From Onchocerca lupi (taxonomy: Eukaryota > Nematoda > Chromadorea > Rhabditida > Onchocercidae), in NCBI GenBank assembly GCA_028564675.1, contig JAOVVO010000044.1, positions 62,001-126,000 of the forward strand: a DNA stretch of 64,000 nucleotides, read 5' to 3'. The notes beneath the pieces are model-generated. The model saw only the letters and a program-made list of their open reading frames with translations, was not told the DNA's origin and searched no databases. Positions 35,195 through 45,503 of this stretch are shown here, piece by piece; the stretch's first letter is position 1; every line of letters begins with the position of its first letter. The translations under genes were made by a program, and so were the position numbers.

Positions 35195-38100
35195 ATGCCG
35201 ACACCAAATACTGAAAGACGGCATGTTGCACCAGATCGGCCGACGAGTAGTAGTTGGGTTCGGGATAACTTTATCGTTGGTAACGTGCTTGGTTCAGGTA
35301 GGCACTAACTCTTTTCATATTCCTTTAATTCTAAAAAGTGAATTCATATAACGAATTGTCATTTGAATATTGCTAAATTCAGCAGAACTAATGAATTGCG
35401 AGATCTGAGCCACTGTTTAAATAAAAATTTATAAAGCGGAAGGTAATGAATTGCTCAAATCTTCCTACTGTTCCAGTTTTTCTCTAATCGTAATTGAAGT
35501 ATAATTATTTTATCTTTTGTTATATTTTCTTCAATAAATGGTGAATCGAATCAGAAATCCATTATTGGCTCAGCTGTATATTTATTTCATAATTGATAAA
35601 ATTTTAAGCGAGATACGTTTGTCCATGACAATATAATCTAGAATAAGATAATCATTGGATAGTATAAGAAGGCTAATTTAATGATAATATTTGTATTACT
35701 GTTGAATGATTCATATGTTTCCTTTTTATACGCGACAGATATGAAAAATATTATTTAAACGCTTATAGATGAACCAAATACTGGATATATATTCTACAAT
35801 TATAGGTTACTAGCATTCTTATTTCTTCCAGGTACATTTGGTAATGTGTATGAGATAAAGTGTCGTCGAGAGCCTGGTACATCGTATGCTATGAAAGAAT
35901 TGGCAAGGAACAATTTACCGAAATTCATTGCTATGGAATTACGCATTTTGCAACGTTTTGGCGGTGCTCATAACATTATGAGGATTCATGCAGCTCATCG
36001 GGAACGTGATCGAGTTTTCATTGTTATGGATTATTTCGAACATACTTCTACTAAGGTATCAATAGCTAATCATTATGCTGAGAAACAGTAGTTGTATATC
36101 TGAAACGTTACATTGCTATTTTAAAACAATATATTTTAAATTCTGGTATGGGAGTTATTGAGGATGTACGAAAAAAGTTGAGAATGATGGTTATGTACAT
36201 TTTTTTTAATCGTTCTAATTGTACTACTTTCATCCATACCACAATGGGTATTTTAAATTAGCAGTGTGTTCAGTGTGTTTATGGTGCGTGCCATAATTAA
36301 TAAGAACATATCAAATTGCTACAATTAATAAGGACATATCAAATCGTGAATTCGTTTATTTTTTAATTAAATCATAATCATTTTCTTTTTTTTTATAGGA
36401 AATCATAGCTTCTATTACAGTACCAGAAATTCTGGATTATATGAAGAATTTGTTAGATGCACTGAGGTATCTGCATGGAAAAGGTATCATTCACCGAGAT
36501 GTTAAGCCGTCTAATTTCCTTTACAATCGATCAAAACATAAGTAAGTTTCAGATTTTAAAGATGATTAGAAATTCAAAGGATTCAAACCTACATTGTTTC
36601 ATTCAACTATATTTTCAAGATATTGTTTGATTGATTTTGGTCTTTGTGAAGAAATATCCGATAAACAGTTATCACGGAAGCTTATGAGAAGTCACCATGG
36701 CGTAAGTATGAAAATTTACTTGATTTTTGCAATCGTTTTCATTCCCTAAAAAATTCCAAAATATTAACTCTTTACCAGTAACAAACTAAACTGGGTGAAG
36801 TTAGTTGAACGATTTGATAATCTGTGCTGTAAATCTCATCCGGAAAATCAGATAAGATCATTAATCGATATACATTGTAATAAATAATGGAATGCTACTC
36901 CTTGTAATCTTGATTTTTAATCAATCATCAACTTCTGTTGTTTCGTCGATTTTCTTTTAGATAGGAGAACGAAATGCTTTGAAAAGTCTCAAAGTGTCGG
37001 ATCAAAATCGTAAGATTTGCGAGAATAATGAAGCAAGAAGAGGAGTTAAACGAAAGGCATGTGATTGTTATGGTTTGCCACGTGTCTGTGATATATGCAC
37101 CAAGCGGCCTCGACTTCATGTCAACAAAGTTAGTATTTACATTTCTCTGAGATATAAACGTAAAGTATGAGTTAAATGGAAGCATGGAATGATTGTCGTA
37201 ATTACAAAGCCACATTTTAAATGCTCTCTTTTAACGATTTTCAATTTATCTGGTATGATTTACTTCATATAATGCAAACAGACAAGATAATAAAATACTT
37301 TCAGGCTGGGACACCGGGTTTTCGAGCCCCGGAAGTGCTACTTAAATATCGACATCAAACCTCTCTAGTCGACATCTGGTCGGCCGGTATTACATTCTTA
37401 TCTTTGCTTTGCCGTAAGCATCCGGTAATGCGACCAAATGATGATTATGAAGCAATCGGGCAAATGGCTATTATTTTTGGTTCGAAGCCAATCGAACAAC
37501 TTGCGCAAAAAAATAATTCAATCTTATTAGCTAGTTGGGATTTTCCTGGTCTTGATATGGTCAAATTCGTGAATGCCATACGGAATGGTTCATATTTTAT
37601 GATATAATTTTTTTATAGGCATGATTTATAGACACATCTAGAAGTATAGTAAATACTTCTTTTTATTTGAATTAGTAGAAATATCCGTATTCACACTGTC
37701 ACATGTCCAGAATGTTCTCCCAAGTTATAATCGATAGATCAAAGATGGATAATGAATATAAGAAAAATACAGGAATGATACCAATTTGTATATTTTTTTC
37801 GGTAATTCATTTTTCGTATTTTTCAGATGAAATACCGCGGCAAGGTAAATATTGTGATACCTGTAGAAATCTTTTTTTTGGCAATTATGGTGCGAATTGC
37901 ATGTGTCATATATCCGAAGAACATTCACTGAGGCAACTTGCTCCTGGTGATTCCCATTTTGAATCATAATTTTCTTTGGATTTATAGCTGGCCTCGGTTT
38001 CACTATTTTTAAATCATTACGATGATGTTTGCTTAGTTCAGATATTAAATTTCTCTATGATACTTGGCAGGGCGACATTGTAATATTACCTGCAGATTTT

Positions 38101-38557
38101 TATTAGACCAATTATTTGCTTAATTTTAATTTACAATTTTAGGCATAGAAAAGTCCATTATCTTTGATCATGAACCAATGGCCCGAGACCTTTTTTTCTT
38201 TTTTTTTTTTTTTGATGATAGGGAAATACTAATTGCTACGGATTCACAATAATAAATAGACAGATGTTGAAGTACTCTCATCGTTATTTATGGTTAAGCA
38301 AGATCAGATATGAATTTTTCTGTTGATTTATATTTTTATTAGAGCTGGTTTTTTGTATTTTCAATGCTACAAATTCACTATTAGCTGGGGTAAAAATAAT
38401 AGGGGCAAAACGGAAAATCTTTGCGATGCTTCATTTTTATTTTATTTTTGAGCAAATTTCAGATGAACGTCAAGCATTTGAAATATTGAAAAGGTGTCTT
38501 ATCATTGATCCAGATATGCGATATACTGCTGAAATGCTTTCAGCATCATTTTCTTAA
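35195..38557 (+). CDS. cdc-7: CDC7 (Dbf4-dependent) protein kinase
   Basis: Eight exons (35195-35297, 35832-36055, 36399-36541, 36620-36701, 36961-37128, 37305-37587, 37827-37946, 38463-38557) join in phase to 405 residues. Kinase motifs are complete: glycine loop GSGTFGNVY, lysine in YAMKEL, C-helix glutamate in AMELRIL, catalytic HRDVKPSNFLY, DFGL, activation segment GTPGFRAPEVL and DIWSAG. The insert before the activation segment has the CDC7-specific CDCYGLPRVCDIC cysteine motif, and a second cysteine cluster (CDTCRN...ANCMC) lies in the C-terminal insert. CDC7 with Dbf4 phosphorylates MCM helicase subunits to fire replication origins in the nucleus. At 405 residues it is shorter than vertebrate CDC7 (about 570), with reduced inserts. 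A donor at 37588 (GTTCAT) is weak but phase-consistent. AATAAA lies near 38649. Confidence 0.93.
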
Positions 38558-39437
38558 TTGCTTGCTACAAGAACTCATGTTTAGTATGGATTTTTGAATT
38601 TCATTTTTATTTCTTCGAATGACTGGAACATTGGTAGAGTTAAACCGAAATAAAGGCTAGATTCTTGTCATTTTATGATCCTGCATAAACCGCAAAAATT
38701 AAGCTAAAACAGCCTGTCACTTGCACAGTTATTTTCAGATGAAGTACATCTGCAGAAATTGAAGTGAAAATGGCTAGTCTTTTTTGAGGTCACTTGAGAT
38801 ATCTATTTCTGTTGTTTTTTTGAATCGCTCAGTCCTATTATAAATTTAGATTCGGATATGTTAAGTAATTCCTCAGATAAATCCTTTTAATTGGATAAGT
38901 TATTTCGTACGTTAATTTTTTTTTTTTAACTTTGTGATTATTGCGTCACTTATGTACCTGATTATTAATTATCTGCTATTATAACGCCATTTTCTAACTG
39001 GTTCCCGAAGTATTGGAAATTAATTCAGATTCGTTGCTGAACTTTTGTCTGTTATTGAAGTGCTAATTTTAAAATATCAATCCTTAGAATTTTTCTCTTC
39101 TCCCTATTCTTCAGAATTTTATCTTGGTCTCTCAAAATCATACAAAACGATGTTGATTACTTGGTTGAGCCATTCGTTACGTGCATTGCACATCATATTT
39201 ACTCCTAGAAAAGTAAGGAATAATTTTGTCTATGTCCGATTTGTTTTATTTGAGTGCGATTCATGAATTTAGGGTGAGAATTTTTATTTTCATGTTGTTT
39301 TTTCTTTTTTTTTTTTTTAAATTGATTAGAATTTCCCTGCAATTGTCTGTGAAAATATAAATTATGCGATGTTTTATTCATGCATTAATTGTTTTATTTT
39401 GTTACTCTTTAGACGAAATTATTTTCTCATTATTATG
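38558..39437. other. Convergent 3' spacer between cdc-7 and GPAT genes
   Basis: The 3' untranslated regions of two convergent genes. AATAAA for cdc-7 is near 38649, and TTTATT (AATAAA on the minus strand) for the GPAT gene is near 39373. Open frames here look non-coding. Confidence 0.55.
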
Positions 39438-42400
39438 TCAGTGAAATTCTACTATGCTTGATAATACTGGTGATTTGATACCATTCAATGATTTTGACAA
39501 TTTCATCGACTTCTCACAATCTGTTCGTTCATTAATGAGATCTATGAAGCATTTTGCTATATTTTCCATCTGCAACGTTTTCATCCGTTGCTGTTCACTT
39601 TTTGCATACCATAAGCGACCGTCTAAAGCTATACTTTCGACATCTGCACTGAAAATATATGGAATCATTCATTAACAATGACATAATTAGATTCTAATGA
39701 TAATATAATCATTTTTTTGCTCTGATGTGGTGTATCGAATCGTGATTAAGGATTCGCTGTTTTTGCTTTAGAATCATTTAATTATTTTACTCTCTGATTA
39801 GACTGTCGATGATTGAGAATTCAGCTGCTGTTATTTTCGCTTTTGTACTAAATGTACGAATTCAGAAAAAGGAAAAAATGGTAGGAAATATTGCAAAGCA
39901 GAATGCAATTCTTGCATTTTTAAGTATTCCTTTCTTGATATTTGTATTTGCTTTTTAAAATATTTAAAACATCTATTTAAATTTAGCTGTGATAAAATAA
40001 TACTAAACAAGTCTAAAATAATTCATTTACGTTTTAGCTATAGCTTCCTGAACTCGTTGCGCAAAATCTTGATTGCTTTCATCGAGTCGTTTTTGATGTG
40101 GCTCCAAATAAGTGACATCATAAACTATTGCCCACGACGTAAGTATGCGTAATAAATAACGCCAAAATTTTTGTTCCGACCAAAATGAATCTCCAAAACG
40201 TGCATTCTGCCTGAAAAATGCTTAATTTTATTTGTCTTTAAACCAGTAAATTTCAGATATTTGAATAATATGGAAATCTATTTTGATATAATTACCTTAT
40301 TGCTATAGGATAAATAATAACACTATCTTCGAAAACAGCTCTTCGAAATTGTAGAACACGTGTGTTATTCGTGCAGTAGCCTTCGGGAAATAATAATACT
40401 GGACCATTAGACTAAAATTTATTGTAAAATAATTTGGAAAATAATGTTTGAAATCTTCTAGAAGAGAATTTCTCAACTGAAGATTGAATCATTAGTTCAA
40501 ATTTGGGTAACTGAATTGAAGAAAAGAAAATGTAAAGAAAATAATTCTTAAACTTCAAACCTTTGCTTCTCGAAGTACTTCATCCATGAAACGTTTACGA
40601 TCTGTGATACTACCTCGTTCGAGCCATAGTGTTGGAATAAACTTTTCAGCAAGAGTTTCAAGAACCCAAACAAAGCCACCATGACGTTGACCGGTTACTG
40701 TGAAACCATAACCATCACTGGGATCAATGTCGGCGTAAATTACCTGCACATCGTTTGGTGATAAATGATTTGCCACTGCAATACCTGAAAATTATATTGG
40801 AAAAATAAATGTAGAAATTATGGCATTCATGTGTCAGAAAACTTTTAAGTATCAAAATTCATATAGTATTGTCAATTTTATTGTAGATAATATGTTTCTT
40901 GATGCAAATATATAATTACTACTGTTATATTATAAAAGTAAGCAGAGAGCAGAAATATGTTGTGTCAACAATTTGCATAATTTAATTTCCAAATCTGGAA
41001 ATTGGCTTAACTGATATGATTCAATCTTAGAATATTAAGTAAAAAGAAAAATAATAATACATATCTGGTTGCTTAGGCCGATATTGACGATTATGATACT
41101 TCGCTACAAGACCAATTCCGGCGCAAAACAAACGAGAATACGTGACACCAACACGTATTCTCTGTTCATCAGTCATTTCCATGAAATGATCAGCAACAAT
41201 AGCACTTGTGGAGAAAACGAATGAAATGAGTATTAGGCAGAATCGTATGGGTAGCAAAATACCATAACGAAATGCTAGTGCGACAAGGTAGCCAAAAATG
41301 TGTTGTAGTGAAATGTGATGTTCCGCGTCCGGAAATGGTAACCGGTCAGGACGTTCCAATAATGTATTATAAAATGATGGAGCTGGTTCGAATGCGACGC
41401 TTATTTGATCCTGTCAATAACTGATAATAAAATCTAATACTTTGAAAGAACATAATAATTAAAAATCATTTAAATAACTCATAAATATTGGATTCAAAAA
41501 AATAATTTCGGCATATTATATCAAAATATGAGGTTTGGTTTAATAATATCGTTATATTGCACCAAAATCCATTAAATAATTTCAATTTTAAAATTTCATA
41601 ATAATTTGATTTGTTGCTTAATTTTGTACTACGAAATATTTTAAAAATCGGATTTATTTTTATGTTTTATTAATATTAATTTCCGAGTATTATATTTCAG
41701 AATTTGACTTCATTCTTTAATCTTTAATTATGGAAAAATATTTATCTTAACGTTCGAATTCACTTACACATATTTTATAAATTTTTGAATATGACATTTC
41801 AAAATTTGCTTGATCTTCTTGATTCTTTTTTCTTTTTTTTTTTTTTTTTTTTTATAGATCAAGTTTAGCGTAAGACAAGCTGCATGAATTTAAACGAGTA
41901 AGTTTTAAAAATAATGCTATAAAAATTACAAAAAAATCCAATGCAAAGAATTCAACCTGAAGGATTGCTTCGAAGCCAGCCTTGAATGCATCCGAGCAAA
42001 TATCAAATGCACTTAACATTGGAATTTCACTATAATATCAAATATTTAGCATAGATAAAAAAAGAAAAATTTAATATAAATTAGTACATATATATATATA
42101 TAATCATAGTAGCAGCACTTATATTAAATTTAAAAAAAAAAAATTGGATTAAATTTTAAAATATATATATATTATAATTAATACTAGGAAAAAATTAATA
42201 TTAAATTTATTCGAAAAGATTTTTATAAGTTTTAAGGGAACTTAACTTCTCAACTGATTTAGTTTAACTTTTTTGAAATAAGTTAAATTACTGATTTTAT
42301 TTCTCTTCAAGAATAAACAAAAATTTCAAAAATAATTTGATTTCAATTACCTGAATTGAAATGAAGATAGCGAATCATCATGATGTTTCCGAAGCGATGA

Positions 42401-42604
42401 TACACTGCATCGTTTGATAATTGCTGGCCATAAAGTATCAGCTCGTGGATACTTATGCGGATAAAAATTTTGCACAAATTTCACCAATCTTATGTATAAA
42501 TGTGGTAATGGTCCCCAACCATATCCACAAATTATTAGGAATACGGTAGTTAGTACTAATCCCAGTAACCATCCAATATACACAGATAGAAGTATGATGA
42601 GCAT
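39438..42604 (-). CDS. ER glycerol-3-phosphate acyltransferase, GPAT3/4 type
   Basis: Seven minus-strand exons (42604-42351, 42029-41957, 41410-41065, 40784-40561, 40411-40296, 40210-40031, 39648-39438) encode about 467 residues, similar to human GPAT4 (456). Acyltransferase motifs are in order: motif I NHLSPND (HX4D at about 231-236), motif II WLERGSITDR (about 278-287), motif III FPEGYCTNN (about 307-315) and motif IV IYPIAIRQ followed by FGDSFW. Hydrophobic segments at residues 1-30 and about 145-180 anchor it in the ER membrane. It adds the first acyl chain to glycerol-3-phosphate in triacylglycerol and phospholipid synthesis. All junctions fit GT-AG except intron 3, which needs a donor reading CAG|ATATGT at 41065. 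The frame is open upstream of the ATG to a TTTTCAG near 42648, which could be the trans-splice site or the start of a longer first coding exon. Confidence 0.9.
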
Positions 42605-42753
42605 ATCCTTCTCTCGAGAATGTTTTATAACAAAATTCCCGGAATATACACTGAAAATTTAAATATTATACTCATACAAGTTCGTTTCAAGTAATTTCAA
42701 GAGAAATATTGAAGCAAGTTAAAATTCGATAACTGAAAACAAACAGATCTTCT

Positions 42754-42916
42754 ATTATAAGCGCATCTGGCAACTTCCTAGTAAAACTGCATCGGCAAAT
42801 TTACTTATTAGGATTGCATCCAGCAAGTTTCCCTTTGTGTTTGCATTCAGCAAACTTCCCTATTATAACTGCATTCAGCAAGCTTCTCTATTATAATTGC
42901 ATCTGGCATGCCATCC
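42754..42916. repeat. Minisatellite of about 30-bp units
   Basis: About five diverged tandem units with the consensus CTATTATAACTGCATTCAGCAAGCTTC (variants such as GCATCTGGCAACTTC, GCATCCAGCAAGTTTC and GCATTCAGCAAACTTC). They lie 150-310 bases upstream of the GPAT start codon. It could be a decayed repeat element or part of a promoter. Confidence 0.75.
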
Positions 42917-43725
42917 ATTTTAGCCAATTCCACAATATCTCACTTCATGTCTAATCCTCTTTCTAATTCCAGTTATTATGTAAAACAGATCAAAACATCG
43001 AAGATATTTTCGTCTTCATCAAAAGCTATAATAATGGGATTATGTTTGGAATTACGAGAAAAAAAATGACAAAAATAAAAAAATTGACAAATCCATATAG
43101 TTTTTAGAATTTTTAAATTTTTATATAGATAAATTAAAATGATTAAAAAGACGTCATTCTAATTATTATCCTCTAAAAACAATAAGATAGTAAGATTAAA
43201 ATTATCAGCTTCTTTTCCGTTTTTTTTTTTTTTTTTTTTTATCTCAAAGTACTCAAATAATACTTCTTTCATACTACAACTAAACAATCTGCAACAATTT
43301 TGATCGATTAGCACATAAACAAAATTTTCTCAAAAGAAAAAAAAAAAGAAAAATAGTTTAGTAGGAGTCTCATAGTAAATGGAAATAGGAAAAGAATAGA
43401 ATGTGTAAACAGTCACTGAGTGAAAGAGAAATAAAGACCTTTGATTTCCTATTCAACAAAAAGTTAACAGAAAATCAAATGAGCTTCAGATTTTTTACTC
43501 AACAAAATTATTTTGTCAAAATGTAAAAGAAAATCGAATTTTGGAGTTAAGAGTTTTGGACTTTTTCTTTGTAAATAAAAAAAGTTTATTTTGATAATTA
43601 AAATAAACCAAAAAAAGAGAAAAAAGAACCGCTTCTAATTTCACAATTCGGCCAAAGGTTAATTATATATTGCTGAAATATATGAATGATGTACTATCTT
43701 GGTAAAAATTGGGTTACTCCTTCAG

Positions 43726-43816
43726 CATGCACACATACATATACACATGCACACGTATGTACACGCATATACACGTACACAGCATATGCACGTATAAAAA
43801 GCATACCACGTACACA
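43726..43816. repeat. Alternating purine-pyrimidine CA/TA-rich tract
   Basis: A run of ACACATAC, ACACGTATG and ACACGCAT type words, imperfectly tandem. Alternating purine-pyrimidine sequence of this kind can favour Z-DNA. The overlapping open frame is repeat translation and not a gene. Confidence 0.7.
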
Positions 43817-44089
43817 CGCATATTTTAACTCAACGTTTGGTTCATCCCACAGCGCCAGTTCTGCTTACCAAAAATGGCCCACGTGGAGTACACGTTCAAT
43901 ATGTACGTGTCATTCAAGCAAGCAAGACGTCATACTCATTGAAAGTTTGAGAATAGGTTGAAGACGTTTCGTCCCACAATTCCTCTAATCATTCGCTTTA
44001 CCGAATATAACTGCTTTATTACGTACTCCAGCTATCCTGAGGGAAATACATACATACATAATGCACATACACATACACATTCACACATA

Positions 44090-44112
44090 CAACACACACA
44101 CACACACACACA
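44090..44112. repeat. (CA)n microsatellite
   Basis: A CA dinucleotide run directly after several CATACA repeats. Confidence 0.9.
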
Positions 44113-44237
44113 AATCAAATGACATTGTGTCATCTGATTTATATTGATGAAGGAAATGAAATGATGTTAATATGCAAAAGAAGCAGAAAGAAAAAAAAAA
44201 AGTAAGATTCTTTAAACAATGTAACAAAGGGTAAATT

Positions 44238-44465
44238 AATTTATATAAATAAAAAATGTAAATTCTTATCATTTTTACATAACACTTCAAATTCTTCACC
44301 GACTGATTTGAAATTTCGACACAACGTTGCATTCGAATAAAATGTATTTTTATCCAGATAAAGCGCGCATTTTTTTGGAGATTTGAAATTCCAAATCAAT
44401 CGGTGAAAAACTTGAAAAGTTGTACGGAAATAAACAACAAGTACTTACATTTGTATTTACACAGA
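44238..44465. mobile_element. Foldback (inverted-repeat) Helitron-derived element
   Basis: The left arm (about 44238-44325) contains TATAAATAAAAAATGTAAAT, then CTTCAAATTCTTCACCGACTG and GATTTGAAATTTCGACAC. The right arm (about 44375-44465) is its imperfect reverse complement (TTTGAAATTCCAAATCAATC, then GGTGAAAAACTTGAAAAG and TTACATTTGTATTTACAC). Both arms match the subterminal sequence of the Helitron relics in this window. A further end fragment with GGGTCCAGCTAA follows at about 44538-44610. Confidence 0.75.
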
Positions 44466-44692
44466 TTAATTAATTTACTCGTTGTTAATTAGAACACTAT
44501 CAAATCATCTAATGCATTTAATTAGAACACTATCATCTAACAAACCTAAGAACAAACGTTTATATTTTTATTTATATAGAATGTAAACTTCGTATAGAAG
44601 GGTCCAGCTAATTTGTAAAAAAAAAGAAATTGAAAATGCAAAAAATTTTTCAATTCAAATTGATAAAAGAAAAAAAAAAATTGAGAAACTGG

Positions 44693-44888
44693 TCAATTTC
44701 ATATTTTTCATATATTATTTTTGAAATAAATCATTTTTAATATAAAACTTTTAAAACCAAAATAACTTTTTTATAATGTCAATTGAATTTAAAAGATCGA
44801 AAAAAAAAGTAGGATAAAATGATAAAATCCATTAATTTTATATTTTTGATATATTATTTCTGAAATAAATCATTTTAATATAATATGG
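44693..44888. repeat. Imperfect direct repeat, about 140-bp period
   Basis: The segment at about 44693-44742 (TTTCATATATTATTTTTG, AAATAAATCATTTTTAAT) recurs at about 44834-44884 (TTTGATATATTATTTCTG, AAATAAATCATTTTAATA). The sequence between shows weaker similarity, consistent with an old tandem duplication. Confidence 0.6.
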
Positions 44889-45503
44889 AAATTCTGAAAA
44901 CCAATGCACTAGAAGTATTAACTGAATTGAGATCATTGAAAACGATAATAAATATGCATTATTTATATAAATTTTTTATCTAGCTATATATTGAAAAAGT
45001 TTTTATACTATTTGAGTTGAAATTTTTTGAACGGTTCATTACTAACTAATCATATCAATAATTGCAGTTTTTTAACTTCTGAAATTCAGCTGAATATATT
45101 TTATTTTTTGTCAATTATTGAAACAAAAATTTACAATGGAATGTAAGTTTATAAACCATTATCAATACTATTATCATTCACTGGTAACTGAATTATAATT
45201 TTTTAGGTTTATTTTAAATTGTCGTATAAAATACATGAAAAATAAACGTGCTAGAATTTAATAGCTAATAAATTATACATGAATTTGCTTTTAAAACTTG
45301 AGTTTTAACTAAAAAAAAAAACACGGAAGAATAGAAAAAGTATATTAATGAAATTTTGAATAATTAAAATACTAAGCCAAAAAAAAATGAAAGATGCAAG
45401 TTACAAACTATTGCTAATATTTTTTTCATTCATTAATATTTAATTGCACAAATTTATTTCCGTTCCCATCTTTCCATTTTTTTCTTCCTTCTTTATTCAA
45501 ATA

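Larger units (their letters stand above)
42605..45503. other. Repeat-rich intergenic region
   Basis: No exon is supported. It contains a minisatellite, CA/TA-rich alternating tracts (about 43726-43800 and 44050-44112), a foldback element and a 140-bp direct repeat, listed separately. Confidence 0.6.

Noticed and set aside
39454..39675. Plus-strand open frame opposite the last GPAT exon
   Set aside because: It is the antisense shadow of a minus-strand exon that joins in phase to the acyltransferase.
43686..43961. Plus-strand open frame rich in THTYTHA-type residues
   Set aside because: It is a translation of the CA/TA repeat tract.
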